Assembly: GCA_963717725.1 (NCBI GenBank)
Contig: CAVQWS010000003.1
Location: forward strand, 372,001-436,000
DNA: 64,000 bases
Direction: 5' to 3'
Source: AC-32 sp963717725
GTDB taxonomy: Bacteria; Actinomycetota; Thermoleophilia; Gaiellales; Gaiellaceae
The translations under genes and the position numbers were made by a program. Below are positions 32,644 through 43,880 of the stretch, one piece after another; the stretch's first letter is position 1; each line of letters starts with the position of its first letter. The notes under the pieces were generated by a model. The model was not told where the DNA came from, searched no databases, and saw only the letters and a list, made by a program, of their open reading frames with translations.

Positions 32644-33633
32644 ACGATCTCGAGCTAGACGCCCTGGCCTTTCGCTGGCGCGGCGCCCTCGACACGGCGG
32701 CGGACAGCCTGGGGCAGGTCGAGCGCAGTCGACGAGTACTTCGCTTCTCCCCAGCCGAGCTTCGGGCCTGGGTCTCGGACGTGGAACGTGAGCGCGACCT
32801 TACCGACGTTGACCTCGAGCGCCTCGCGCGTGTAACGCACACGCATCTGCACCGGCACATGCAGGGTCCACGCGCGACCGGAACGCTCCTTGGGCTCGGC
32901 TCCTCGGTGGAGGCATGCGTCTTCGATCTCGACGGAGTGTTGACCCCAAGCGCGGCGCTCCACGCAGCGGCGTGGCGGGAGACCTTCGACGAGTTCCTCT
33001 CACGGCACCACGGGCAAGCAGGCGGGACATTACGGCTCGTGGCGGCCCTTCGAGGCCAGGGACGACTACTTCGCGCTACTGCATGGCAGGCCGCGGATCG
33101 ACGGCACTCGCGGCTTTCTCGCGAGTCGCGGGATCCGGCTGCCGGCGGGTACGCCCGATGACCTCCCGACGGCCGACACGGAGTGGGCTCTCGCCGCTCG
33201 CAAGAACGAGGTTCTACAGCGCCAGTTGCGCGAGCAGGGAGTGAGCGCCTACGAAGGCTCGATCCGGTTCCTCGAGCTTGCACGAGAGGCGCAGCTCGGG
33301 TTGGCGATCGTCTCGGCGAGCGCGAACACGCTCGAGATCCTCGAACGCGCCGGGCTCAAGCTCCTCGTCGACCAGGTTGTCGACGGCAACGTCATGCGGG
33401 AAGAGCGCCTGCGCGCGAAGCCTGCGCCCGACTCGGTGCTGGCCGCTTGCCGGCTGCTCGGCGCGCCGCCTACCGCGGTTGCGACGTTCGACACGACGGC
33501 CGCGGGAATCGCGGCGGGCCGAAGCGCTGGAGTCGGCCGAGTGCTCGCCGTCAACCGCGGCCGCTCGTGTGTGCCGACCGCCGACGTCGTGGTCTCCGAG
33601 CTCGCCGACCTGATTGCTCCTGAGATCCTGTAA
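32640..33633 (+). CDS. HAD-family beta-phosphoglucomutase-like hydrolase, frameshifted
   Basis: The first frame gives an N-terminal extension of about 90 helical residues, then the HAD motif I VFDLDGVLTPSAALH. Near 33025 the reading shifts by one base to GSWRPFEARDDYFALLHGRP, GTRGFLASRGI and then AIVSASANTLEIL (motif II) and AKPAPDSVL (motif III region), TFDTTAAGI in place of the acidic motif IV. The usual motif IV Glu-Asp appears altered. Best guess is a sugar-phosphate mutase or phosphatase; beta-phosphoglucomutases convert beta-glucose-1-P to glucose-6-P. Confidence 0.78.
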
Positions 33634-33639
33634 GCGAGG

Positions 33640-34374
33640 TCAGTGACCGAGCAGCGCAACCTGCAGCAGCGACATCACGAGCAACGATCCGCCGAGCCAG
33701 ACAACCAGGCCCGAAGTCGCGAGCTCCTCGCGCGCATCCGGGAGCAGCTCGGCGAATACGAGCCAGATCATCGCGCCGCCGGCGAAGCCGAGCCCGGCGG
33801 CCAGCAATGGCCGGAACTGCTCGACGAACAGGAAGGCCAGACCTGCCACGAGCGGCTGCGGCAGGCTCGAGAAGATGCTCCAGCCGGCGGCCGCGGGCAC
33901 GCTCGCCCCGCGCGGGACGAGCACGAGGCTGATCGCGAGCCCCTCGGGGATGTTGTGGATCGCGATTGCGATCGTGATGAAGATGCCGAGCTCGGCGCCG
34001 CCGCCGTAGGAGACGCCGATCCCGACACCCTCGGCGAAGGAGTGCAGCGTCATCACACCTATGATCAAGACGCCCTTCAGCGCGTCGGCTCCGCGCAGCG
34101 CGCCAAGGTGCAGCTCGTGACCGCCGAGCGCCCGGTGCGTGCCCCAGATGAAGACGGCGCCCACCGCCGCGCCGGCCGCAGTGCGCCACACGCCGCGAAT
34201 CGCGCCCTCGATCAGAAGCGCCCCGCTCGCCGAGAGCATGAAGCCCGCCGCGATCGCGTTGGAGGCCCCGAGCCAGCGCCGGCTCATCTCTCCGACGAAG
34301 GCGAACGGCAGCGCGCCCAGGCCGGTCGCGAGGGCGGTGACGAGCGCAGCGAGCGTTACCCAGAGCGCGTCCAC
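33640..34374 (-). CDS. ZIP-family metal transporter
   Basis: A 244-residue protein with about eight membrane helices. Helix IV holds HSFAEGVGIGVSY and helix V holds HNIPEGLAISLV, the paired metal-binding motifs of the GufA/ZupT branch. Import of zinc or related ions is expected. A His-rich loop (HRALGGHELHLG) lies between helices III and IV. Convergent with the HAD gene by seven bases. Confidence 0.9.
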   Translation of the reverse strand: MDALWVTLAALVTALATGLGALPFAFVGEMSRRWLGASNAIAAGFMLSASGALLIEGAIRGVWRTAAGAAVGAVFIWGTHRALGGHELHLGALRGADALKGVLIIGVMTLHSFAEGVGIGVSYGGGAELGIFITIAIAIHNIPEGLAISLVLVPRGASVPAAAGWSIFSSLPQPLVAGLAFLFVEQFRPLLAAGLGFAGGAMIWLVFAELLPDAREELATSGLVVWLGGSLLVMSLLQVALLGH

Positions 34375-34390
34375 CGCGCGGTTCTACCCG

Positions 34391-35100
34391 TCAGTAGCCG
34401 CTGAAGCGGTCCGGGAGCACCTGCTCCTCGGGCACGCCAGCGGTGCTCAGCTCTTCCGTGACCGCCTCGACGAGCGCCGGCGGCCCGGCCACGAGGTAGG
34501 TGTGGTCGGCGAGCTCGCCGTCGAGGTTGTCGCTCAGCAGCTCCGCGCTCACGTAGCGGCTCTCGCCCTCCCAGCCTTCGTCCTGGGTCATCGTCAGCAC
34601 GAGCTTGAAGTCCGGGATCGTCTTCCCCAGCTCCTGCAGCTCGTCGAGGAACGGTGTCGAGGCGCGGTCGCGGTTCGAGTAGACGAGCGTCACGCGATAG
34701 GGCTCGCCCGTGTCGGCGATGTAGCGCAGCATGCAGCGGAAGACCGTGATCCCGATCCCCCCGGCGATGAAGACGTAGGCGGGCTCGTGTCCTCGGGCAG
34801 AACCCAGTCGCCCTTCGGCTGCTCGACGTCGACCTCGTCGCCGACCTTCAGCTCGGCGAGCGTCTGCTTGAAGGCCGTGTCGCGCAGGCGCGTGCAGAGC
34901 CCGAGCACGCCGCGCTCGGTCGGCGAGGTGACGACGGAGATGTGCCGGCGCAGGCCCTTCTCGTCCTCGTAGCCGCGGTTGGGCAGCTCGACCCAGAAGT
35001 ACTGGCCCGGGCGGAAGTCGACCTCCTCACCCTGCAGGTCGAAGACGACGAGCAGCGTCCCCTGGGCGACCTCGCGGGTCTCCTTGACGAGCGCGCGCAC
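34391..35100 (-). CDS. Ferredoxin-NADP reductase-like flavoprotein, frameshifted
   Basis: The first frame gives the FAD domain: FDLQGEEVDFRPGQYFWVELP, then RRHISVVTSP (RxYS-like). Near 34787 one base is missing; the other frame continues EPAYVFIAGGIGITVFRCMLRYI, the NAD(P)-binding glycine motif, then LVYSNRD, LTMTQDEGWEGE and YLVAGPPALVEAV to the end. Repaired length is about 237. It moves electrons between NAD(P)H and a ferredoxin or oxygenase; the Rieske oxygenase at 0.6 kb lacks a visible partner, but a link is only speculation. Confidence 0.8.
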
Positions 35101-35112
35101 GCCCGGAGGCTA

Positions 35113-36546
35113 CTACTCGAACGCGGTCGCGGCCTCGCCGTGCGGCTGCATCGACCGGTCGCGCAGCAGCACCACCGCGAGCGCGGAGGCGAGGCCGGCG
35201 AAGACGGCGCCGACGACAAAGGCCAGGTGATAGCCGCTGTTCAGCGCGACCGGATCCGTCGCCGAGCCGAGGCTGCCGGTGCGCCAGGCCGCGAGGCTCG
35301 CGAGCACTGCCAGGCCGAGCGCGCCGCCCATCATGAAGCCGGTGTTCACGATCCCGGAGGCAAGCCCGGACTCGCTCGGCTCGACCTCGCTCATCGCCGC
35401 GATCAGCACCGGGTTCATCGCCATCCCGACGCCGACGCCGAGGACGATCATCGTCGGCAGCACGTCGGTCCAGAAGCTCCCGTTCACGGGCGCGCGCGCG
35501 AACAGCAGCAGCCCGAGCGAGACGAGCGCCATTCCGACGCCGATCGGCAGACGGGTGCCGAAGCGCATCACGATCCGCGCCGAGAGACCGAGCGAGAAGG
35601 CGCCCATGATGATGTTCGCCGGCAGGAAGGCGAGCCCGACGTGCAGCGGGTCGTAGCCGAGCACGAGCCCGAGGTACTGCGCGGCGAAGAAGAACCAGGC
35701 GAACATCCCCGCCGACCAGAGCACGCCGACCCCGTTGGCGACGGAGAGGTTCCGGTTGCGGAAGAGCCGTAGCGGCACCAACGGCGCCGTGACGCGCGAC
35801 TCGATGGTCAGGAAGACGCCGAACAGGATCGCCGCGGCCCCCAAGAGGCCGAGCGTCTCGCCCGACAACCAGCCGTTCCCGTTACCGTTGACGATCGCGT
35901 AGACGGCGATGATCAGCGCGCCGGTGACCGTCACCGCGCCCGCGACGTCGATCGGGCCGCGCGCCCCCTCGCGCTTGCCCTCGCCGGGCAGGAGGGGCAG
36001 GCAGAGCGCGAAGACCGCGATCCCGACCGGGATGTTGACGAGGAAGATCCAGTGCCAGCTGAGCACATCGGTGAGCACGCCGCCGAGGAGCACGCCGATG
36101 CTGCCGCCGCCGGCCATCACGAAGCCGAAGAAGCCCATCGCCTTCGTCCGCTCGGCGGGCTCCTGGAAGAGCAGCAGGAGCAGCGAGAGCGCGACCGCCG
36201 AGACCACGGCGCCGCCGAGGCCCTGCACCGCGCGCGCACCGATGAGCATGTTCTTCGAGGTCGAGAGCCCGCAGGCGAGCGAGGCGACGGTGAAGAGCGC
36301 GATCCCTCCCAGGAAGATCCGCCGGTGACCGAACAGGTCGCCGAGCCTCCCGCCCAGCAGCAGGAAGCCGCCGAAGGTCAGCAGGTACGCGTTCAGAACC
36401 CACGCGAGCGACTCCTCGGTGAAGCCGAGGTCGGCGCGGATGGAAGGCAGCGCGACGTTCACGATCGTCGCGTCGAGCACGATCATCAGGTCCCCCAGGC
36501 AGAGGACGTAGAGCGCCAGCCAGCGTGTGCGTCGGTCCAATTTCAT
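35113..36546 (-). CDS. MFS efflux transporter, DHA2 (EmrB/QacA) family
   Basis: A 477-residue protein with 14 predicted membrane helices. Helix 1 has LDATIVNVALPSI (motif D1), followed by LLGGRLGDLFGHRRIF (motif A), and motif C-like GGSIGVLLGGVLTDVLSW. A drug/proton antiporter. The start follows MKLDRRTRWLALYVLC. The nearby STAS gene is divergent, and no regulator is adjacent. Similar to the second MFS gene at 39 kb, so paralogues. Confidence 0.92.
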   Translation of the reverse strand: MKLDRRTRWLALYVLCLGDLMIVLDATIVNVALPSIRADLGFTEESLAWVLNAYLLTFGGFLLLGGRLGDLFGHRRIFLGGIALFTVASLACGLSTSKNMLIGARAVQGLGGAVVSAVALSLLLLLFQEPAERTKAMGFFGFVMAGGGSIGVLLGGVLTDVLSWHWIFLVNIPVGIAVFALCLPLLPGEGKREGARGPIDVAGAVTVTGALIIAVYAIVNGNGNGWLSGETLGLLGAAAILFGVFLTIESRVTAPLVPLRLFRNRNLSVANGVGVLWSAGMFAWFFFAAQYLGLVLGYDPLHVGLAFLPANIIMGAFSLGLSARIVMRFGTRLPIGVGMALVSLGLLLFARAPVNGSFWTDVLPTMIVLGVGVGMAMNPVLIAAMSEVEPSESGLASGIVNTGFMMGGALGLAVLASLAAWRTGSLGSATDPVALNSGYHLAFVVGAVFAGLASALAVVLLRDRSMQPHGEAATAFE

Positions 36547-36601
36547 GGGTCTCTCAGGTTATTGAGACGCGCGGCGAGCGTAAAACTCATCGTCTGCCTC
36601 G

Positions 36602-37771
<1,170 letters not shown>

Positions 37772-37812
37772 CCTAGGCACAGACGCCCCGCGGACGGGGA
37801 ACTCATCGGTCG

Positions 37813-38325
37813 CTAGTAGCCGTTGCCTTCGTTGGTCGTGGTGCTGTCGGTGGTCATGCCGCCGGTGCCGCCCTCCTGGCCCGTGACCGCGAGCGCGCCG
37901 GCCATCCCGGAGCTCTTGTGGAACTTGCAGTAGAACGAGACGACGCCCGACTTCGGGATCGTCACCTCCACCTCGGCCTCCTCGCCTGGCCCAAGATCCT
38001 TGTTCACGTTCTGCGAGTCGATCGTGAACGTGTGCTCGGTCTGGCCCTCGTTCTTCAGCTCGAGCTCTACTTTCTGGCCCGGCTTGCCCTCGAGCACGGT
38101 CGGCTTGAAGTAGAAGTCGTCCAGCTCGACCTCGGTCTTGCCGCTGTCCTCGACCGCCTTGGTGCCGTGGTCGTTGGCCTGGACGCCGGCGATCGTCTTC
38201 TGCCCGCCGCCGCCGCTGCTCTCCTCGGTCGTCGTGCCGCCGCTCGAGCTGCTGGAGCTCGAGCCGCAACCGGCCGCCACGAGCAGTAGCACGCAGCCCG
38301 CGATGATCACTAGGCCTCGTCTCAT
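37813..38325 (-). CDS. Cupredoxin-domain lipoprotein
   Basis: A 170-residue lipoprotein: signal ending in the lipobox VAAGC, a Ser/Gly/Thr-rich linker, then a plastocyanin-like domain (VELELKNEGQTEHTFTID, VVSFYCKFHKSSGMAG). His in EHTF plus Cys, His and Met in YCKFHKSSGM form a type 1 copper site. It likely carries electrons at the outer membrane face, perhaps to or from the cytochrome c at 40.6 kb or NirK, though no direct link is visible. Confidence 0.88.
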   Translation of the reverse strand: MRRGLVIIAGCVLLLVAAGCGSSSSSSSGGTTTEESSGGGGQKTIAGVQANDHGTKAVEDSGKTEVELDDFYFKPTVLEGKPGQKVELELKNEGQTEHTFTIDSQNVNKDLGPGEEAEVEVTIPKSGVVSFYCKFHKSSGMAGALAVTGQEGGTGGMTTDSTTTNEGNGY

Positions 38326-38383
38326 ACGTCCCTCCTCTCACCCATCGCTGGAGGGTACGACATGCCCAGCCGGCCGGATTCAG

Positions 38384-38863
38384 CTAGAGCAGCTTGAGCC
38401 GCTCGACGCAACCTTCGAAGATGCCGCTCGAGTCGGCGACCTGCGCGAGCAGGGAGAGCAGCTCGGCGCGCTGGTCGGCGTCGAGCCCGGCGAGGAGCTC
38501 CTCCTCGACCGTCATGGCCGTCTTCTTGGCGTCCTCGAGGCGCGCGCTGCCCTTCGCCGAGACCTCGACGATATGACGCCGCCGGTCTTCGGGGTCGCGC
38601 TTGCGCACGATCAGGCCGTCGGCCTCGAGGTCGTTGAGCAGGCCGACGAGCTTGCTTGCGTCGACGCCGATCGTGTCGATCAGCGCCTGCTGGCTCGTCG
38701 GGCAGGCCTGCACCTCGAAGAGCACGCCGAGATGCCGCGGCGTCAACCCGAGCGGCTTGAGCGCCTTCTCGAAGCGCCGCTCCGAAGCCTTGCCGATCTT
38801 CAGCAGCAGCACGCCGGCGGTCGGTGCGTAGTGCGGCGCGTGCTTCGTCTCAGTTGTTGCCAT
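38384..38863 (-). CDS. MarR-family transcriptional regulator
   Basis: A 159-residue winged-helix repressor. Recognition helix region SQQALIDTIGVDASKLVGLLNDLEADGLI and wing RKRDPEDRRRHIVEVSAKG are typical. Divergent from an MFS pump gene, with an ATATCC-A-GGATAT dyad between, so it probably represses both, with release by a small aromatic ligand. The ligand is not known. Confidence 0.93.
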   Translation of the reverse strand: MATTETKHAPHYAPTAGVLLLKIGKASERRFEKALKPLGLTPRHLGVLFEVQACPTSQQALIDTIGVDASKLVGLLNDLEADGLIVRKRDPEDRRRHIVEVSAKGSARLEDAKKTAMTVEEELLAGLDADQRAELLSLLAQVADSSGIFEGCVERLKLL

Positions 38864-38877
38864 ATCGAAACCTTAGC

Positions 38878-38890
38878 ATATCCAGGATAT
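38878..38890. promoter_or_regulatory. MarR operator (perfect palindrome)
   Basis: ATATCC-A-GGATAT, a perfect 6+6 dyad, directly before TTGACA of the MFS promoter. Typical size and place for a MarR dimer site. Confidence 0.78.
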
Positions 38891-38920
38891 TTGACAAGGC
38901 ATGATCGTTTCCTGTAGAAA
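38891..38920 (+). promoter_or_regulatory. Promoter of MFS pump gene
   Basis: TTGACA (38891-38896), 18 bases, TAGAAA (38915-38920). The -35 is a full consensus match and abuts the operator, so bound MarR would block polymerase. Confidence 0.65.
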
Positions 38921-38956
38921 AGGATTGTGAGCAGCAACGAAGGGAGCGAGATTTCA

Positions 38957-40418
38957 ATGCCTAGCGAGACGACAAGACCGCCGCTGGTTCGCACTTGCGG
39001 CGCTGGTGGCAGCGCAGTTCATGGTGGTGCTCGACGTCGCGATCGTGAACGTCGCCCTGCCGTCGATCCAGACCGACCTCCACTTCAGCGAGCAGAGCCT
39101 GCAGTGGGTGATCACCGCCTACGCGATCATGTTCGGCGGCTTCCTGCTGCTCGGCGGCCGCCTGGCCGACCTGCTCGGCCGGCGCCGGTTCTTCATCGCG
39201 GGCATTGCGCTCTTCACGGTCAGCTCCCTGGCGGCCGGATTCGCCTGGTCGGCGGGCTCGCTGATCACCTTCCGCGCGACCCAGGGCCTCGGCGGCGCGC
39301 TGCTCGCGCCCGCGGCGCTCTCGATCCTGACGACCACCTTCGCCGAGGGCCGCGAGCGCAACATCGCGCTCGGCGTCTGGGGCGCGGTCTCCGGCAGCGG
39401 CGCCGCGGCAGGCGTGCTGCTCGGCGGCTTCCTGACGAGCTCGCTCGCCTGGTCGTGGATCTTCTTCATCAACGTCCCCGTCGGGATCGCGCTGATCGCG
39501 GTCAGTCCCTTCCTCCTGAGGGAGAGCCGCGCAGAGCTCGGACACCGCACCTTCGACTTCGCGGGTGCCGTCACGATCACGAGCGGCCTGATGCTGCTCG
39601 TCTACGCGATGACGCGCGCGGTCGAGATCGGCTGGGGCACCGCCGAGACGATCGGCCTGCTCGCCGGCTCCGCGGCGCTGATCCTCTCCTTCGTCGCGAT
39701 CGAGCTGCGCTCGAAGGCGCCGCTGCTGCCGATGCGGATCTTCCGCCTGCGCACGCTCACCGGCGCGAACGTGACCTCGTTCCTGGTCGGCACCGCGCTC
39801 TTCTCGCAGTTCTTCCTCGGCACGCTCTACATGCAGCAGGTCCTGCACTACTCGGCGATGAAGACCGGCGTCGCCTACCTGCCGCTGACGCTGACGATCA
39901 TCGTGCTCGCCGGAGTCGCGCAGAGCCTCGTCACGCGCGTCGGCGTCCGCCGCGTGCTCCCGGTCGGGCTCGTGCTCGCCACCGCAGCACTCCTCCTGCT
40001 GGCGCAGCTGCCGGCAGACGGCAAGTACTTCTTCGACATCTTCCCCGCCTTCGTGCTGAGCGCGATCGGCCTGGCCTTCACCTTCATCCCGCTGACGATC
40101 GCGGCGCTGACGGGAGTCCAGGAGTCCGACGCGGGCGTGGCGTCCGGCCTGTTCAACACGACCCAGCAGATCGGCGGGGCGATCGGCCTGGCCGCGGCCT
40201 CGACGATCGCGATCACGTTCACCGGCCGCTACGTCGACAGCCACCCCGGCGTCTCCGCAGTGAGCGCGCCGGCCCTGACCTACGGCTTCCAGATCACCTT
40301 CTACGTGCTCGCGGGCGTGGCCGCGCTGGCCGCCGTGCTGTCGGCCGTGCTGATCGCGCCACAGGCCGAAGCCGAGGTGGTTGAGCTGGAGCTGACCCCG
40401 GTAGAGGAGGCCGCCTGA
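38957..40418 (+). CDS. MFS drug transporter, DHA2 family, N-terminal frameshift
   Basis: ATG 38957 gives MPSETTRPP; near 38981 the frame must shift by one to continue RWFALAALVAAQFMVVLDVAIVNVALPSI, the normal helix 1. From there the protein is intact to 40418, with about 14 helices, motif A LLGGRLADLLGRRRFF and motif C ALGVWGAVSGSGAAAGVLLGG. GTG 39006 could start a product lacking part of helix 1. Regulated by the divergent MarR. A drug/proton antiporter. Confidence 0.88.
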
Positions 40419-40600
40419 TGCCGAACCACGAGATCGACGTCCTCCTGCTGCAGATCCGCACCGCCGTCCTCGAGCTGCGCCGGCTCGAGGGCGACGGGCT
40501 CGACGGGCTCGTCCTCTCGGCGCGGCGACAGGAGCTCGAAGGCCTGAAGTCGCGCCTCGCCGAGCTCGTCACCCACGACCCGAGCCTCGCCGCCGCCTGA
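40418..40600 (+). CDS. Small helical protein, 60 residues
   Basis: Begins MPNHEIDVLLLQIRTAVLELRRLEG; heptad-like Leu spacing suggests a coiled coil. ATG shares a base with the MFS stop (TGATG). Unknown family. Co-transcription with the pump is likely. Confidence 0.6.
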   Translation: MPNHEIDVLLLQIRTAVLELRRLEGDGLDGLVLSARRQELEGLKSRLAELVTHDPSLAAA

Positions 40601-40612
40601 GATAATCGTCAC

Positions 40613-41107
40613 ATGAGTGACGAGCAGGGCGAGCACGACGACGAGAGCCCGCTCGCCCACCCGATCGAGGCGGTCGAGCACGAGGTCGAACACCTGGCCG
40701 AGGTCGCCGATGAGGGCGAAAGCCCGGCGACGCCCGCGATCCTCGGTGTCGGCCTGATCGCGGTCCTGATCCCGGTGGTCGCGATCCTGATCGGCGCCTC
40801 GTTCCTGGTGGCGTACCTGGTCACGCGCGGCGACGATTCCTCCGGGCCCCCTCCGGCCACGTCCACGCAAGGCACGGCAAATGGCGAGGCGCTCTTCTCC
40901 GAGAACTGCTCCTCGTGCCACACGCTCGCCGCCGCGAACGCCAGCGGCAAGGTCGGGCCGAATCTCGACGACCCGAAGCCGTCGAAGGAGGCGGTGGCGG
41001 AGCAGGTGACGAACGGCGGCGGCGGCATGCCCGCCTTCGGCGGTCAGCTCAGCAGCGCGGAGATCGAGGCGATCGCCGGGTACGTCGCGCGCGTCGCCGG
41101 CAGCTAG
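40613..41107 (+). CDS. Membrane-anchored monohaem cytochrome c
   Basis: A 164-residue protein. A charged N-terminal cytosolic stretch of about 40 residues precedes one membrane helix (LGVGLIAVLIPVVAILIGASFLVAYL), then a class I cytochrome c domain with haem motif CSSCH (99-103) and axial Met in GGGGMPAFGG. It transfers electrons in the outer space, probably to a terminal oxidase or copper protein. No oxidase genes are in the window. Confidence 0.92.
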   Translation: MSDEQGEHDDESPLAHPIEAVEHEVEHLAEVADEGESPATPAILGVGLIAVLIPVVAILIGASFLVAYLVTRGDDSSGPPPATSTQGTANGEALFSENCSSCHTLAAANASGKVGPNLDDPKPSKEAVAEQVTNGGGGMPAFGGQLSSAEIEAIAGYVARVAGS

Positions 41108-41494
41108 CCCGGCGGGATTCGGCGGACCAGCCCGCGCGGGCCTGCGTCGATCGCGTAGACGCTCCCATCGGGCCCGACCGCGAGGGCGTAGGGATCCGTG
41201 AAGAGCGGCCCGACCGCGGAGATCCGGTTTCCGGTGGCGCTCAGGTGCACGACGCAGCGGCGGCGGAGAGCTCCCAGACGTCGCTGCCCTTCGCGTCGGT
41301 GATTAGACGAGGTTCCCGTCGGGGCTCACGGCCACCGCCGCCGTGTCGGCCCAGTCGGACGTCAGCAAGATCGGGATCGGCAGCGGGACGTAAAAGGTGG
41401 CGTTCGGCGAGAGGCTCGTCGCCGACCCGGCCGGCGCGCACAGCAAGGCTCCGATGACCAGCAGCTGCCGAAGCTTCGCGAGACACATGACCAT
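41104..41494 (-). pseudogene. Remnant of a secreted beta-propeller (NHL/ScyD-like) protein
   Basis: Signal peptide LLVIGALLCAPAGSATS, then VAVSPDGNLV and a stop at 41305-41303. A second frame continues ITDAKGSDVWELS, and a third VVHLSATGNRISAVGPLF then DPYALAVGPDGSVYAIDAG to the end. These short repeats are propeller blades. At least two frameshifts and a large internal loss relative to intact family members (300 or more residues) make it a decayed gene. Confidence 0.65.
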
Positions 41495-41577
41495 GCACTC
41501 GACGCTACGAGGCCATGTGCCGCGACGAAAGGGGGAAAGCCCTACGAAATCGGCCGGCGGCTCCCCCGCTCCAAAAG

Positions 41578-41600
41578 GAAAGGCCCTGTGAGGGCCTTTC
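41578..41600 (-). terminator. Intrinsic terminator after MMPL gene
   Basis: GAAAGGCCCT / AGGGCCTTTC, perfect 10-bp stem, three-base loop, followed on the minus strand by TTTTGG after two intervening bases. Sits 17 bases past the mmpL stop. Confidence 0.8.
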
Positions 41601-41616
41601 GCAGTAGAACGCTTAC

Positions 41617-43848
41617 CTAGGCGGCCGGTACCGGAGGCACCTCGGGCACCCGCTCGGGCGTCGGCTCGAGCTCGCTCACCACGGCCACGTGCGGCAGCCA
41701 CTCGAGCCAGCTGGGCAGGTACCAGTTCCAGTCGCCGAGCAGCTTCATGCTCGCCGGGAGCAAGACCCCGCGGATGATCGTGGCGTCGATCAACACGGCC
41801 ACGGCCAAGCCGACGCCGAACTGCTTCAGCAGGTCGAACGACAGGGTGATGAACACCGAGAACACGAGCACCATCACGAGCGCGGCGCTGGTCACGACGC
41901 CTGCGGTGTTCTTGATCCCGTGCTCGACCGCCTCGTCGGTCGACATGCCGTGGTCGACGGCCTCGCGGATCCGGCTGATGATGAAGACGTGATAGTCCAT
42001 CGAGAGCCCGAACAGGATCACGAAGAGGAACATCGGCATGAACGACTCGATGCCGCCTGACCCGGCGCCGATCAATCCACGCCCGATGCCTTCCTGGAAG
42101 ACGAGCACCAGGACTCCGTAGGCCGCGGCGACCGAGAGCCCGTTGAGCACGATCGCCTTGAACGCGATCACGACCGAGCGGAAGGCGAGCAGCATCAACA
42201 CGAAGGTCAGCAGGAAGACAAAGGCGAACACGAACGGCGTCCTCTCCCTGAACTGCTGCTCGAAGTCGAGCGACTGCGCGGTCATTCCACCGACTGCCGT
42301 CGTCGCGTCCGGGAGCCTCCCGACCGTCTGCGGAACGACGTCGTCCCGCAGCCTGTTCACGGAGGACTTCGAGGCTGAGTTGGTGCCGTTGCCGGCGATC
42401 GGGACCGAGATCAGCGCGACCGTGCCGGCCGAATTGACATCGACCTCGATCGGTGTGAACAGCACGCCGGTCGCGAGCGACCTGCGCTTCAGGTCGGCGA
42501 TTGCGGCCTGTACCTCGGCCGAGCGGACATCCCTTGCCTCGACGACGACCTGCGCGGCGACTGCGTCGCCCGGAAATGCGGCCTGGATCTTGTCGTAGGC
42601 CTGGATGACCTCGAGCGAGCGCGGGTACGACTCCGTGCTGTTCTGCGTCGTGTTCAGCCGGATCGCCGGCAGCGCGATTGCGATCAGCAAGGCGGCCGCC
42701 AAACCGCCCCACAGGAGCGGTCGCCGCAGGACGCGTCCGACGACGGCGCTCCAGAAACGGCTCTCGCCCACGCGCTGGTCGGGGCTGCGCAGGCCCGGCA
42801 CCTTCCCCTTGTTTACCCGGTCGCCGAGCTTTGAGAGCACGGCCGGCAGCACCGTCAGCGAGCCGATCACGGACACGGCAACGACGAGGATCGTCGCAGC
42901 CGCGAAGCTGCTGAAGGTCGCATCGCCGCTGATGAACATGGCAGACATCGCCACGATCACCGTGACGCCCGAGATCAGGACCGAGCGGCCAGACGTCGCC
43001 GCCGCGGCCTCGATCGAGGCGCACTCCGTCCGTCCCGCCGCGCGTTCCTCGCGGGCCCGCTTGAGGTAGAACATCGAGTAGTCGACGCCGACCGCGAGCC
43101 CGATCAGCAGCACGACCGCGTTCACGGCGTCGTCCATCGGCAGCACGTGGCTCGGGATGGCCAGCAGGCCGAGCGCCGCGAACACCGAGGTCAGCGCGAG
43201 CAACAGCGGAATGCCCGCTGCGACGAGCGCGCCGAAGGTCAGCAGCAGGATCCCCAGCGTCACGGGCAACGAGAGCGCGCCCGCCTTCAGCAGATCCTTG
43301 CCGAACTGGTCGCTGATCGCCTTGTTGGCGCTGCCGTCGCCGAACTCGGCGATGGTGAACTGCGGATTCGCGCTCGCGGCCTTCGCGAGCGTCGCCTCGA
43401 TCGGCGTGACCTTGTCCGCCGCGTCCTCGACGTCACCGCGGATGTCGAACTCGACCAGCGCCGAATGACCGTCGGCCGACACCTTGCCGCCGCTCGCCGG
43501 TGCGAACGGAGAGTCGACGTTGGTCACGTTCGGCTGCGCCTCGAGCCTCCGCAAGACGTCCTGCACGACGGCGCGGAACTCTGCGCTCGACGCCACCGCG
43601 GACGCGCTCTGCACGAGCACGAGCTCCTTGGCCGGCTGCTCGAACCCGTTGTTCAGGATCCGTTGGGCATTGCCCGACTCACCGGGGCCGGCCGCGGTGA
43701 GGGAAAGCGACTTCGTCCCGATCATCCCACCGATTCCGAACGCCACCACGACGAACGCCAACCAGCCGAAGACGGCTTTTTTCCAGTGCCTTGCGCTCCA
43801 CCGACCCACCCGAGCTGCAAGGTTCTCCCGGTTGACGGAGACGGACAT
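41617..43848 (-). CDS. MMPL/RND-family transporter
   Basis: A 743-residue protein with 12 predicted membrane helices in two halves, each after a large outer loop. The half-signatures LIGLAVGVDYSMFYLKRAREE and VILFGLSMDYHVFIISRIREAV carry the conserved Asp-Tyr proton-relay residues. Members export lipids or siderophores across the actinobacterial envelope. The start is ATG 43848 with AGGAGGGC upstream. A good promoter with a dyad lies at 43881-43922. Confidence 0.92.
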   Translation of the reverse strand: MSVSVNRENLAARVGRWSARHWKKAVFGWLAFVVVAFGIGGMIGTKSLSLTAAGPGESGNAQRILNNGFEQPAKELVLVQSASAVASSAEFRAVVQDVLRRLEAQPNVTNVDSPFAPASGGKVSADGHSALVEFDIRGDVEDAADKVTPIEATLAKAASANPQFTIAEFGDGSANKAISDQFGKDLLKAGALSLPVTLGILLLTFGALVAAGIPLLLALTSVFAALGLLAIPSHVLPMDDAVNAVVLLIGLAVGVDYSMFYLKRAREERAAGRTECASIEAAAATSGRSVLISGVTVIVAMSAMFISGDATFSSFAAATILVVAVSVIGSLTVLPAVLSKLGDRVNKGKVPGLRSPDQRVGESRFWSAVVGRVLRRPLLWGGLAAALLIAIALPAIRLNTTQNSTESYPRSLEVIQAYDKIQAAFPGDAVAAQVVVEARDVRSAEVQAAIADLKRRSLATGVLFTPIEVDVNSAGTVALISVPIAGNGTNSASKSSVNRLRDDVVPQTVGRLPDATTAVGGMTAQSLDFEQQFRERTPFVFAFVFLLTFVLMLLAFRSVVIAFKAIVLNGLSVAAAYGVLVLVFQEGIGRGLIGAGSGGIESFMPMFLFVILFGLSMDYHVFIISRIREAVDHGMSTDEAVEHGIKNTAGVVTSAALVMVLVFSVFITLSFDLLKQFGVGLAVAVLIDATIIRGVLLPASMKLLGDWNWYLPSWLEWLPHVAVVSELEPTPERVPEVPPVPAA

Positions 43849-43880
43849 CCTGCCCTCCTATTCTCCTGGCCCCGCGTTCG

